DNA from: Mycobacteriales bacterium
GTDB taxonomy: Bacteria; Actinomycetota; Actinomycetes; Mycobacteriales; QHCD01
Assembly (NCBI GenBank): GCA_036497565.1
Contig: DASXJE010000306.1
Location: 1 to 42,850, forward strand
DNA length: 42,850 bases
Direction: 5' to 3'
The notes under the pieces: model-generated
Seen by the model: only the letters and a program-made list of their open reading frames with translations
Told to the model about the DNA's origin: nothing
The model's database searches: none
Shown here: piece by piece, positions 15,318-24,453 of the stretch
Layout: each line of letters starts with the position of its first letter
Numbering within the stretch: position 1 is the stretch's first letter
Made by a program: the position numbers and the translations under genes

Positions 15318-17123
15318 ATGAAGAACGCCGGACTACGGCACAGGGGACAGCGGTTCGGTGTCGCCGTGGCGGCAATCGCCTTGGCCGCAGGCGGTGTGGC
15401 CGCCTGCGGGAGTTCGACGTCGTCGGCGAACAAGGACGTCATCCGATTCGCCGAGTTCCCCGGCTCCATTCCCAACTGGATCTTGCCGATCACCGACCCC
15501 GGGCACACCGGCTCGCCCAACACCGAGCAATTCTCGTATCTCATGTGGCGTCCCCTCTACTGGGAGGGCAAGGGCGCGACGCCGCCGGTCGACGAATCGT
15601 TGAGTCTCGCCGGCGCGCCGACGTACGGCGACGGCAACCGCACCGTGACGGTGAAGCTCGGCAACTACCACTGGTCGGACGGGAAACCGGTGACCACGCG
15701 AGACGTGGAGTTCTGGTACGACCTGATCAAGAACAACACCGACCAATGGTCGAGCTACGTCGCCGGCAACCTCCCGGACAACGTCGCGAAGTTCACGGTG
15801 GTCAATGACAAGACCTTCACGCTCACCCTGAAGAAGCCGACCTCACCGCAGTGGTTCACCGCCAACCAGCTCACGCTCATCACCCCCATGCCCCAGCACA
15901 TGTGGGACAAGGACAGCGACGGCGGCACCGTGGGCGATCTCGACCGCTCGAGCGCCGGGGCGAAGAAGGTCTTCACCTACCTGATCGACAAGTCGAAGAA
16001 GTTGGCGGCGTACGACAAGGATCCGTTGTGGAAGACCGTCGACGGGCCGTGGAAACTGTCCAACTACGACACGGACGGCCACATCACCTTCGTGCCCAAC
16101 ACTGCCTACACGGGCCCGACCAAGGCGACTGTCAAGAGGTTCGAGGAGGTGCCGTTCGCGACCGACGACGCCGAATTCAACAGCCTGCTTGCGGGCAGCG
16201 TGGACTACGGCTACCTCCCGTTCAGCGACCTGAAGCAGAAGAGCCGCGTCTCCTCCCAGGGGTATCACTTCTCGGCGTGGAACCTGTGGACGGTCAACTA
16301 CATCGCGATCAACTACAACAACGCGACGACGGGCCCGCTCGTCCGGCAGCTCTACCTGCGCAAGGCGCTGGAATCGCTGGTCAATCAGCAGCAGATCATC
16401 AAGAACATCTTCCAGGGCCAGGGCGCGCAGAACTACGGACCGATCGCCTTGGATCCGCAGAACCCGTATGTCACGGTCAAGGCCAACCCCAACCCGTTCG
16501 ACCCGAAGGCCGGTGCCGCGTTGCTGCGGAGCCACGGGTGGACCGTGAAGCCGGGCGGGGTGAGTGTCTGTGCCAGAGCCGGCTCGGGCCCGACGCAGTG
16601 CGGCGCGGGGATCAAGGCCGGGACGAAGCTGTCCTTCTCGCTCCTGGTGAACAGCGGCAACCACCCGGTCAATCTCGAGATGCAGGCGCTGAAGTCCCAG
16701 TTCTCCCAGTCCGCCGGTGTCGACCTGCAGGTGCGCCCGCAACCGTTCACCCAGGTCATCTCCGACGCATTCGCGAGCTGCACACGCAGCAAGGCGGCCA
16801 GTTGTCCCTGGCAGATGGCTGACTGGGGCGGCGGTTCCAACCTTCTTCCGTACCCGACGGGTGAACAGCTCTTCGCCTCCGGTGGCGCCTCCAACGCCGG
16901 GCACTACGCCGATCCGCAGGCGGACAAGCTGATCGCGGCCACGCAGACCGGTGGTCCGGGGGCGCTGGCCGCCTACGAGCGCTACGTCGTCCAGCAGGTA
17001 CCGGAGATCTGGGTGCCCAACCTGACCTATCAGCTGTCGATGATCAGTAACAAGCTGAAGGGCGCCGACGCGCAGAACCCCTACATCGGGATCACCCCGG
17101 AGGACTGGCACTGGCAGGGCTGA
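15318..17123 (+). CDS. Peptide-binding lipoprotein of an ABC importer (SBP family 5)
   Basis: The 601 aa carry a lipoprotein signal: basic MKNAGLRHRGQR, a hydrophobic core and a VAAC lipobox followed by GSSTSSANK. The body has family 5 traits (YLMWRPLYWEGKG, LGNYHWSDGKPVTTRDVEFWYD), as in DppA/OppA. The mature protein would be anchored outside the membrane and pass peptides to the two permeases encoded downstream. The ATG was chosen for GGGAGG about 10 nt upstream. The binding pocket cannot be read from sequence; the operon points to proline- or hydroxyproline-containing peptides. Confidence 0.92.
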   Translation: MKNAGLRHRGQRFGVAVAAIALAAGGVAACGSSTSSANKDVIRFAEFPGSIPNWILPITDPGHTGSPNTEQFSYLMWRPLYWEGKGATPPVDESLSLAGAPTYGDGNRTVTVKLGNYHWSDGKPVTTRDVEFWYDLIKNNTDQWSSYVAGNLPDNVAKFTVVNDKTFTLTLKKPTSPQWFTANQLTLITPMPQHMWDKDSDGGTVGDLDRSSAGAKKVFTYLIDKSKKLAAYDKDPLWKTVDGPWKLSNYDTDGHITFVPNTAYTGPTKATVKRFEEVPFATDDAEFNSLLAGSVDYGYLPFSDLKQKSRVSSQGYHFSAWNLWTVNYIAINYNNATTGPLVRQLYLRKALESLVNQQQIIKNIFQGQGAQNYGPIALDPQNPYVTVKANPNPFDPKAGAALLRSHGWTVKPGGVSVCARAGSGPTQCGAGIKAGTKLSFSLLVNSGNHPVNLEMQALKSQFSQSAGVDLQVRPQPFTQVISDAFASCTRSKAASCPWQMADWGGGSNLLPYPTGEQLFASGGASNAGHYADPQADKLIAATQTGGPGALAAYERYVVQQVPEIWVPNLTYQLSMISNKLKGADAQNPYIGITPEDWHWQG

Positions 17124-17143
17124 GCCCGGTCCGGCACGGTCCG

Positions 17144-17166
17144 CCAGTCCGACGTCCAGTCCGACG
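17144..17166 (+). repeat. Short tandem repeat, two copies of CCAGTCCGACG
   Basis: Two copies of an 11-nt unit lie one base apart between the binding-protein stop and the AGGAGG of the DUF885 gene. They could mark a slipped duplication or a weak intra-operon RNA element. No function is evident. Confidence 0.4.
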
Positions 17167-17187
17167 CTCAGGAGGCAGTACACAGTC

Positions 17188-18909
17188 ATGCAGGACACCC
17201 CGAGCGCCGCGCTCCGAGACGACGCGGCCGGAATGCTCGACGCCGCGGCCCAGGAGATGTTTGATCAGGATCTACGGTGGAACCCCCTCTACGCCAGCCA
17301 GCGCGGGTATTCGCAGTTCATCGCCGACGTTCCCGATCTGAGTACGGAGGCGCGTGACGCCCGCCGCCTGGAACTCGAGCGGCTCGCTTCTGATGTGCGG
17401 CAGATCGATCCCTCGGCGCTCGACGCAGAGCGCCGGATCACGCGGGAGATCCTGCTCCGCAAGGTCGGCGACGCCCTGCTCGGGCTGACCGTCGGTGCAT
17501 ACGACTTCACCGTCACCCCCATCCCGCAGACCGGGATCGGTGCATCGGTGATCATCGGGTTCCCGAAGGCCGCTCTCCGCGACGCACGCGACGCGGACCG
17601 CTACGTGCAGCGGTGCCTGCGCGTGGCCGGCCTGTTGAAGCAGGCCTCGGTGCAGTTGGGTGACGGTCGGGCTGCGCATCGCACCCCGGTCCGGCGGCTC
17701 GTCGAGCGATCGATCGAGCAGCTCGACGCCTATCTGAACGCGCCACTGGCGAGCGATCCGCTGCTGGCGATCGCGGATCCGGCCGAGGACGCCGACCCGG
17801 GCTGGCGGGATGGGCTGGCGCGGGTGGTCCGCGACGACGTGCGGCCCGCGATCGCGGAGTACCGCAACGAACTGGCCGATGTCGTCGCTCCCGGTGCCCG
17901 CCCTGACGCCGAGGTGGGTCTGGCCCATCTGCCCGGCGGTGTCGAGCTGTATTCGCGGCTCGCCGCCGAACACACCACGACCGACGTCCCGGTCGAGGAG
18001 ATCCACCGCACCGGCATCGAGCTGGTCGCGACGCTGACCGACGAGATGCGGGAGCTCGGGGAGAAGACGCTGGGTACGGCGGACTTCGCCGAGATCATCG
18101 GGCGCCTGCGGAATGACCCCGACCTGTATTTCCGCACCCCGGACGAGGTCGCCGATGCCGCGCGCGACGGCTTGCGGCGCGCGCAGGAGGCGCTGCCACA
18201 GTGGCTCGGCCGGTTGCCCAGGGCGGAGTGCGTCGTCGTACCGATGACGCCGTACGAGGTGGAGAACGGCGACCTCGGCCACTACCAGTGGCCGACCCGG
18301 GACGGCTCCCGGCCGGGTACCTACTGGATCAACACCTACCGGCCGACCACCCGGCCGCGGTTCGAGTCGCAGACCCTCGCCTTCCACGAGTCGGTGCCGG
18401 GGCACCACACGCAGCTGGCCCTGGCGGGCGAGCTGAGTGACCTGCCGGAGTTCCGCCGGCACGTCCATGTCACGGCCTTCAGCGAGGGTTGGGCGCTCTA
18501 CTGCGAGCGGCTCGGCGACGAAATGGGCCTCTACAGCGGCGATATGAACCGGCTCGGCATGATCTCTTTCGACTTCTGGCGCGCCTGCCGACTGGTCGTC
18601 GATACGGGCATGCATGCCATGGGGTGGTCCCGCGACCGGGCTGTCGGCTACATGGCTGAGCACAGCGCGCTCACCACGAAGAACATCGAGAACGAGGTCG
18701 ACCGTTACATCGGCTGGCCCGGGCAGGCGTTGGGCTACATGATGGGGCGGCTGGAGATCGCGCGGATCCGGGCGGAGGCGGAGCGGCGGCTCGGTGACCG
18801 TCTCGTGCTCCGGGACTTCCACAGCGAGCTGATCGGCCACGGCTCGCTGCCGCTGTCCGTGCTGCGGTCGGTCATGACCGACTGGATCGACCGGCAGGTG
18901 ACGGCGTGA
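17188..18909 (+). CDS. DUF885-family putative zinc metallopeptidase
   Basis: The 573 aa match the DUF885 family, thought to be zinc peptidases. The diagnostic HESVPGHH motif is at residues 400-407, within LAFHESVPGHHTQLALAG, and a second family segment, FSEGWALYCERLGDEMGLY, follows 70 residues later. No signal peptide is visible, so it should be cytoplasmic and act on imported peptides. AGGAGG lies 12 nt upstream of the ATG, a rather long spacing. The last codons overlap the DUF1028 gene as GTGA. Its peptide specificity is not known. Confidence 0.88.
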   Translation: MQDTPSAALRDDAAGMLDAAAQEMFDQDLRWNPLYASQRGYSQFIADVPDLSTEARDARRLELERLASDVRQIDPSALDAERRITREILLRKVGDALLGLTVGAYDFTVTPIPQTGIGASVIIGFPKAALRDARDADRYVQRCLRVAGLLKQASVQLGDGRAAHRTPVRRLVERSIEQLDAYLNAPLASDPLLAIADPAEDADPGWRDGLARVVRDDVRPAIAEYRNELADVVAPGARPDAEVGLAHLPGGVELYSRLAAEHTTTDVPVEEIHRTGIELVATLTDEMRELGEKTLGTADFAEIIGRLRNDPDLYFRTPDEVADAARDGLRRAQEALPQWLGRLPRAECVVVPMTPYEVENGDLGHYQWPTRDGSRPGTYWINTYRPTTRPRFESQTLAFHESVPGHHTQLALAGELSDLPEFRRHVHVTAFSEGWALYCERLGDEMGLYSGDMNRLGMISFDFWRACRLVVDTGMHAMGWSRDRAVGYMAEHSALTTKNIENEVDRYIGWPGQALGYMMGRLEIARIRAEAERRLGDRLVLRDFHSELIGHGSLPLSVLRSVMTDWIDRQVTA

Positions 18910-19793
18910 CCTACTCGCTGACCGCCGTCGATCCGGCGACCGGGCGATTCGGTGTCGCGGTGCAGAGCTGCGTGTTCGCGGTCGGCACGAGGGTGCCCGC
19001 GCTCGCCGACCCGCACGGCGCGGTCGCGGTGCAGGCGGGTTTCGCCTCCTGGTACCGGCGACCGGCGACCGAACTGCTGTCCCGGGGCATGTCCGCCCCC
19101 GATGTGGTGGCGGCGATCGCGGCTCTCCCGGGCGCCGACAGCGGCCAGGTGGCGGTGGTGAGCCAGGACGGCCGGGCCGCCGCGCACACCGGCGGCTCGT
19201 GTATCGATGCCGCCGGGCATGTGGTCAAAGATGGCGCCGCGGCTGCGGGCAACCTGCTCACCAGATCGGCGGTGTGGCACGACATGCTCGACGCGTACGA
19301 CGGCGCGCAGGGCAGGTTCGAGCAGCGCCTCGTCGCGGCGCTGCAGGCGGGTGAGGCCGCCGGCGGCGATGTCCGCGGCCGGCAGTCAGCGGCGATCCTC
19401 ATCTCCGCCGCCGCCGACCGCACGACGCTCGAGGTCGACCTCCGGGTCGACGACTCACCGGCGCCCGTGGACGAGATCGAGCGTCTGGCGAACGTCCGGG
19501 CGGCCCACGACGAACTGCGCCGGGTCCTCTCCGACGAGTCGGTGGACGCCTGGACCCCGGCGGCGGCCGAGCGGCTCGTGGCCGCGGCGGCGACGGTGCC
19601 CGGCGATCCGCTGCTCACTGTCTGGACCGCGATCGCGGCCGCGAGCGCCGGCCTCGACGACCACGCCGCGGCGCACCTGGCCCGGGCGCGTACCCAGAAC
19701 GCCTCGCTGGAGGACTACCTGATGCGCGAGCCCGCGCTGTCGGTGGACGACCGGCGGGACCGCGTGCTGCGTCTGCTGGGCGGACCGAGGTGA
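18906..19793 (+). CDS. DUF1028-family protein (Ntn-hydrolase-like)
   Basis: The 295 aa start with MTYSLTAVDPATGRFGVAVQSC, typical of DUF1028, a family with an Ntn-hydrolase-like fold and no settled role. The first ~210 residues are the family domain. The rest is helical and Ala-rich (ERLVAAAATVPGDPLLTVWTAIAAASAGL), like the C-terminal extension seen in some members. It is overlapped by 4 nt at both ends with the DUF885 and permease genes, so it is translationally coupled to a peptide importer. A peptide- or amide-related hydrolase role is inferred only. Confidence 0.85.
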   Translation: MTYSLTAVDPATGRFGVAVQSCVFAVGTRVPALADPHGAVAVQAGFASWYRRPATELLSRGMSAPDVVAAIAALPGADSGQVAVVSQDGRAAAHTGGSCIDAAGHVVKDGAAAAGNLLTRSAVWHDMLDAYDGAQGRFEQRLVAALQAGEAAGGDVRGRQSAAILISAAADRTTLEVDLRVDDSPAPVDEIERLANVRAAHDELRRVLSDESVDAWTPAAAERLVAAAATVPGDPLLTVWTAIAAASAGLDDHAAAHLARARTQNASLEDYLMREPALSVDDRRDRVLRLLGGPR

Positions 19794-20743
19794 CGAGTTT
19801 CCTGCTGCGCCGTGTCCTGCAGGCGATCGCCGTCGTGCTGCTCGTCACCATCATCGTCTTCATCCTTTTGCGGCTGCTTCCCGGCGGGCCGGCCCGGGCA
19901 ATTCTCGGGCAGCAGGCGACGGCGGCGCAGGTCACGGCGTTCAACCACCAGCAGGGTTACGACAAGCCGATCGTCGTGCAGTACGGCCACTACCTCGTGC
20001 GGTTGCTGCACGGCGACCTCGGCTACTCCTACAAGCTCAACCAGAGCGTCACGTCACTGCTGGCACAGCGGCTACCCAAGACCCTGGTGCTCACCGTGCT
20101 CGCCACCGTCGTCGCCCTGGCCGTCGCGATCCCGCTCGGCCTGCTCCAGGCGACCCGGCGCAACAAGCCGACCGACTACGTCGTCACCGGCCTTGCGTTC
20201 GTGCTCTACGCCATGCCGATCTTCTTCCTCGGCCTCATTCTCATCATCGTCTTCGCCCAGACCCTGCACTGGTTCCCGTCCGAGGCCCCGCAGGGCAACT
20301 CGGTCTCCGCGGTGCTGTCCCAGGGAAACGCCCTGGTGCTGCCGGTCGCGACCTTGTCGCTGATCACGATTGCGGCGTTCAGCCGCTACGCCCGGTCCGC
20401 GACGCTGGACAACCTCGGTGAGGACTACGTGCGTACGGCGCGCGCCAAGGGTGCGCTCGAGCGCCGGGTGCTGGCCAGGCACGTCGCGCCCAACGCCCTG
20501 GTGCCGGTCGTCACCCTGCTCGGCCTTTACGTCCCCTACCTCTTCGGCGGGTCGCTGGTGACCGAGGCGATGTTCAACTACCCGGGCATGGGGCTGCTGT
20601 TCTGGAACGCCGCCCAGACCCGCGACTACCCGATCCTGCTCGCGGTCGCCCTCATCGTCGCGATCGCCACGGTGGCCGCCTCCCTCGTCGTCGATCTGAT
20701 CTACGCGGTGCTCGACCCGCGGGTGAGGTATGTGCCGGCATGA
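19790..20743 (+). CDS. Peptide ABC importer permease, DppB type
   Basis: The 317 aa have the DppB/OppB layout: an N-terminal helix FLLRRVLQAIAVVLLVTIIVFILLRLLPGGPA, a periplasmic loop and five further membrane helices. The EAA-type loop that docks the ATPase is DNLGEDYVRTARAKGALERRVLARHVAPNAL. The GTG start forms a GTGA overlap with the DUF1028 gene, and the end overlaps the second permease by 4 nt. It pairs with the fused ATPase encoded on the other strand. Confidence 0.93.
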   Translation: MTSFLLRRVLQAIAVVLLVTIIVFILLRLLPGGPARAILGQQATAAQVTAFNHQQGYDKPIVVQYGHYLVRLLHGDLGYSYKLNQSVTSLLAQRLPKTLVLTVLATVVALAVAIPLGLLQATRRNKPTDYVVTGLAFVLYAMPIFFLGLILIIVFAQTLHWFPSEAPQGNSVSAVLSQGNALVLPVATLSLITIAAFSRYARSATLDNLGEDYVRTARAKGALERRVLARHVAPNALVPVVTLLGLYVPYLFGGSLVTEAMFNYPGMGLLFWNAAQTRDYPILLAVALIVAIATVAASLVVDLIYAVLDPRVRYVPA

Positions 20744-21687
20744 CGATCGAACGATCGGCCATCAGCGGCCCGCCCTCCGGGGGCGGCGCACCGCCCGACG
20801 CGCCTCCCACGGCCGAGATCGAGGGAGCCGCCCCGCCGACGAGCAACGCCAGGCTTCTGATCGCGACCTTCGTCGACGACAAGTTCGCCATCATCGGCCT
20901 GGCCATCGTCGTACTGCTCGCGCTGTTCAGCTTCGTCGGTCCGCTCGTCTACCACACCGACCAGGTGCACACGAACCTGTCCGCGGTCAATCTGCCCCCT
21001 GGCACCGGCGGCCACCCGCTGGGCACCGACCAGGTCGGTTACGACCAGCTCGGCCGGCTGATGGCCGGCGGCCGGACCTCGCTCGAGATCGGTCTCGGAG
21101 CCGGTCTGCTCGCCACCGTGGTGGGAAGTCTGTGGGGCGCGGTCGCGGGCTACTTCGGCGGTGTCGTCGACGCGGTCATGATGCGCGTGGTCGACGCCCT
21201 GCTGTCGATCCCGGCCCTCTTCCTGCTGCTCGTGGTCGCCGCGATCTGGACCCCCAGCGTGCCGCTGCTGGTCGTCCTGATCGGGCTGATCGCCTGGCTG
21301 GTGCCGGCCCGGCTGGTCCGCGGCGAGGCGCTGACGCTGCGCTCCCGCGAATACGTGCAGGCGGTGCGGCTGATGGGCGGCGGCCGCTGGCGCGTGGTCA
21401 GCCGGCACATCGTGCCCAACACGCTCGGCACGATCGTGGTCAACGCGAGCTTCCAGGTCGCGGATGCGATCCTCTACGTCGCGTACCTGAGCTTCCTGGG
21501 GCTCGGCCTGCCGCCGCCGGACACCAACTGGGGTGCCATGCTCACCGACGGTGTGCAATATTCCTATGACGGCTACTGGTGGCTGATCTACCCACCCGGT
21601 GTGGCGATCGTGCTCGTGGTCATCGCCTTCAACTTCATCGGCGACGGGCTGCGGGACTCGTTCGACGCCCGGTTGCGCCGTCGCTGA
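20740..21687 (+). CDS. Peptide ABC importer permease, DppC type
   Basis: The 315 aa begin with a polar, Pro/Ala-rich cytoplasmic stretch and then follow the DppC pattern: a first helix AIIGLAIVVLLALFSFVGPLVY, the GTDQVGYDQLGRLMAGGRTSLEIGL segment, and the EAA loop SREYVQAVRLMGGGRWRVVSRHIVPN. A conserved SFLGLGLPPPDTNWGAML near the end is typical of DppC/OppC. It forms the membrane channel with the preceding DppB-type permease. Confidence 0.93.
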   Translation: MTIERSAISGPPSGGGAPPDAPPTAEIEGAAPPTSNARLLIATFVDDKFAIIGLAIVVLLALFSFVGPLVYHTDQVHTNLSAVNLPPGTGGHPLGTDQVGYDQLGRLMAGGRTSLEIGLGAGLLATVVGSLWGAVAGYFGGVVDAVMMRVVDALLSIPALFLLLVVAAIWTPSVPLLVVLIGLIAWLVPARLVRGEALTLRSREYVQAVRLMGGGRWRVVSRHIVPNTLGTIVVNASFQVADAILYVAYLSFLGLGLPPPDTNWGAMLTDGVQYSYDGYWWLIYPPGVAIVLVVIAFNFIGDGLRDSFDARLRRR

Positions 21688-21709
21688 CCGACCCTGGCAG
21701 GGAGCAGAC

Positions 21710-22939
21710 GTGAGCGTCACGATCTTCACGAACACCACCATCGTGCCGTGCACGGGCGCCGAGCCGATCGAGGGATCCGTCGTCGTCGAGGACGGCGTGA
21801 TCCGGGAGGTCACTGCGGGCGGGGCGGGCGCGGTCACCGGCGACGTCGTCGACTGCCGCGGACGCACCCTGATGCCCGGCCTGATCGACGCGCACGTGCA
21901 CGTCTCCTCCCTCGACGTCGAGATACCTCGCCAGCGCCGGGAGTATCCGACCAGCCTGTTGGCCTTCGCCATCGGGCGGGTCATCCGCGAGACCCTCGAC
22001 CAGGGCTACACCACGGTGCGGGACGCGGGCGGCGCCGACTGGGGGATGAAGGAGGCCGTCGCCCGCGGGCTGCTCGCCGGACCCCGGATGTTCGTCAGCG
22101 GTCGCCCGCTGTCGCAGACCGGCGGTCACGGCGACGGTCGCGCCCGGGCCGAGGACGACGAGGGCTGCGGCTGCGGCGCGCACATCGGAATGGTGCATCA
22201 CATCGCCGACGGCCCGGACGCGGTCCTCCGCGCGGCGCGGGAGGAACTCCGCCGCGGCGCCGACGCCATCAAGGTCATGGCCGGCGGTGGTGTGGCCTCA
22301 CCGACCGACAGCCTCGAGTCGATCCAGTACACGCCGGAGGAGTTGCGCGCCGCGGTCACCGCGGCCGAGGGCGCGGGCACCTACGTGCTCGCCCACGCAT
22401 ATACGCCGACCGCGATCCGCAACGCGGTCGAGGCCGGGGTCCGCTCGATCGAGCACGGCAACTTCCTCGACCCCGTGACGGCCGACCTGATGGCGCAGCG
22501 CGGCACCTATCTCGTCCCGACCTTCGTGGCCTACGAAAAGCTGCACGAGGAGGGCCGGCAGCACGGCTTCGCCCCGGACAAGCTCGACAAGCTGGACCGG
22601 GTCCTGGGTGAAGGGCTCGACAGCCTCAAACGCGCCAAGGACGCCGGCGTCGCGATCGGTTCGGGCTCGGACCTGCTGGGCCCGCTCGCCCGGCACAAGA
22701 CCCGCGAGCTCGCGATCAAGGCGAAGGTGCTGGGCAACCACGAAACCCTCATCGCCACGACCCGGACCAACGCCGAGCTGCTCGGGATCGCGGGGGAGGT
22801 CGGCACCATCGAGCCGGGCAAGCGCGCCGATCTGCTCCTCGTCGACGGCGATCCGCTCACTGACATCTCGGTGCTCCAGGACCGCGACCGCCTGCACGCG
22901 ATCGTGGTCGGCGGCCGATTCCACACCCGCCGGATCTGA
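21710..22939 (+). CDS. Amidohydrolase, Xaa-Pro dipeptidase (prolidase)-like
   Basis: The 409 aa belong to the metal-dependent amidohydrolase superfamily. Visible metal ligands are DAHVHV near residue 60, the probable carboxylated lysine in AIKVMAGGGVAS, and histidines in LAHAYTP and SIEHGNF; GSGSDLLGPL holds the catalytic Asp. The closest described subgroup includes bacterial prolidases and Xaa-Arg carboxypeptidases of the amidohydrolase type, not the pita-bread type. GGGAG lies 6 nt before the GTG. A prolidase could release free hydroxyproline from Xaa-Hyp dipeptides, which fits the locus. Other cyclic amides remain possible. Confidence 0.83.
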   Translation: MSVTIFTNTTIVPCTGAEPIEGSVVVEDGVIREVTAGGAGAVTGDVVDCRGRTLMPGLIDAHVHVSSLDVEIPRQRREYPTSLLAFAIGRVIRETLDQGYTTVRDAGGADWGMKEAVARGLLAGPRMFVSGRPLSQTGGHGDGRARAEDDEGCGCGAHIGMVHHIADGPDAVLRAAREELRRGADAIKVMAGGGVASPTDSLESIQYTPEELRAAVTAAEGAGTYVLAHAYTPTAIRNAVEAGVRSIEHGNFLDPVTADLMAQRGTYLVPTFVAYEKLHEEGRQHGFAPDKLDKLDRVLGEGLDSLKRAKDAGVAIGSGSDLLGPLARHKTRELAIKAKVLGNHETLIATTRTNAELLGIAGEVGTIEPGKRADLLLVDGDPLTDISVLQDRDRLHAIVVGGRFHTRRI

Positions 22940-22974
22940 TCCGGCCCGACCCAGCAACAGGAGACGACCCACCC

Positions 22975-24453
22975 GTGAGCTCGCCGGACGCCGCCGCCCG
23001 TGACGACACCCACGCCGACCGCGAGAAGCCGGTCGACGACACCACCTCGACGCATCACACCCTGCATACGGCCGACGGCGAGCTCGCCTACACCGCCACC
23101 GCCGGACGGGTCGTGCTGCGCGAGGAGGTGCACACCGACGGCGCATTCGACGGCCACGTGCCCAAGGCCGAGCTCTTCGTGGTCTCCTACGTCCGCGACG
23201 ACGCCCCGGTCGACCGGCCGGTGACCTTCGCCTTCAACGGCGGCCCTGGATCGTCGAGTGCCTGGCTGCACCTCGGCGTGCTCGGGCCGCGCCGGGTCGT
23301 GATGGGCGACGCCGGAGACCTGCTGCCGCCGCCGTACGGCATCGCGGACAACCTGGAGACCCTGCTCACCCACTCCGACCTGGTCTTCATCGACCCGGTG
23401 TCCACCGGCTACTCACGTATCACCGAGGGCGGCAAGCCCGAGGAGTTCCACGGATTCCAGCGCGACATCGAGGCCGTGGGGGAAATGATCCGGCTGTGGA
23501 CCACGCGCCACCGGCGGTGGCTGTCCCCGAAGTACGTAGCCGGGGAGTCCTACGGCACCGTCCGGGCGTCGGCGCTCGCGGCGCACCTGCAGCGGCGCTA
23601 CGGGCTCTTCCTCAACGGCGTTGCGCTGATCTCCTCCGTGCTGGACTTCGGCACGATCCGCTTCACCGAGGGGAACGACGTCGTCCACGCGTTGTATCTG
23701 CCGACGTACGCCTGCCTCGCCCACTACCACGGCCTGCTCGGTGACCGGTCGTTGGACGAGGTGCGGGCAGAGGCGGAAGAGCTCGCCACCCGCGACTACC
23801 CCTACGCACTGGCCCGGGGCAGCCGCATGTCGGTCGTCGAGCGAGCCGACATCGTGCGCCGGATCGCCGGGGTGACCGGTCTGTCGCCGGATTACGTCGA
23901 CCGGGCGGATCTGCGTATCGAGCACAAGCGGTTCTTCCGGGAACTGCTCCGCGACCGTGGGCAGGTCATCGGCCGGCTCGACGGCCGCTTCACCGGGTGG
24001 GAGAGCGACGACGTCGGTGAACAGACGAGTCACGACCCGAGCGAGGTCGCGATCCGCGGGCCGTATTCCGCGGCGATGAACCACTACGCCAACGCCGAAC
24101 TCGACTACCACAACGAGTTGCCTTACGAACTGCTGACCGGACGCGTGCAGCCGTGGAGCTACCACGAGTTCGAGGGCCGGCACGTGAGCGTCGCAGGTCA
24201 GCTCTCCGAGGCGATGCGGCACAACCCCCACCTGCGGATCTACGTCGCCTGCGGCCGGTACGACGGCGCCACGCCGTACTTCGCCGCCGAGCACGCCCTC
24301 GCCCACGTCGCGTTGCCGGACGAGCTCAGGGACAACGTCGCCTTTCACTACTACGATGCCGGCCACATGATGTACGTCCATGAACCCAGCAGGCTCCGGC
24401 AGTCCGCCGACCTCGCCGAGTTCGTCACCGCGACGGAGACCCGACATGGCTGA
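22975..24453 (+). CDS. Cytoplasmic serine carboxypeptidase-like protein (peptidase S10)
   Basis: The 492 aa have the S10 motifs in order: FAFNGGPGSSSAWLHLG (oxyanion region), AGESYGT with nucleophile Ser192, GRYDGATPY with Asp430 and AGHMMY with His464. There is no signal peptide, in contrast to most S10 carboxypeptidases, so it should work inside the cell on imported peptides. S10 enzymes take single residues from the C-terminus. It starts with GTG after CAGGAGACGA, and its end overlaps the hydroxyacid dehydrogenase gene by 8 nt. Confidence 0.9.
   Translation: MSSPDAAARDDTHADREKPVDDTTSTHHTLHTADGELAYTATAGRVVLREEVHTDGAFDGHVPKAELFVVSYVRDDAPVDRPVTFAFNGGPGSSSAWLHLGVLGPRRVVMGDAGDLLPPPYGIADNLETLLTHSDLVFIDPVSTGYSRITEGGKPEEFHGFQRDIEAVGEMIRLWTTRHRRWLSPKYVAGESYGTVRASALAAHLQRRYGLFLNGVALISSVLDFGTIRFTEGNDVVHALYLPTYACLAHYHGLLGDRSLDEVRAEAEELATRDYPYALARGSRMSVVERADIVRRIAGVTGLSPDYVDRADLRIEHKRFFRELLRDRGQVIGRLDGRFTGWESDDVGEQTSHDPSEVAIRGPYSAAMNHYANAELDYHNELPYELLTGRVQPWSYHEFEGRHVSVAGQLSEAMRHNPHLRIYVACGRYDGATPYFAAEHALAHVALPDELRDNVAFHYYDAGHMMYVHEPSRLRQSADLAEFVTATETRHG

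Noticed and set aside
17272-18840. Open frame of about 520 codons opposite the DUF885 gene
   Set aside because: No recognisable motif; the plus-strand gene has the HESVPGHH motif and proper operon overlaps.
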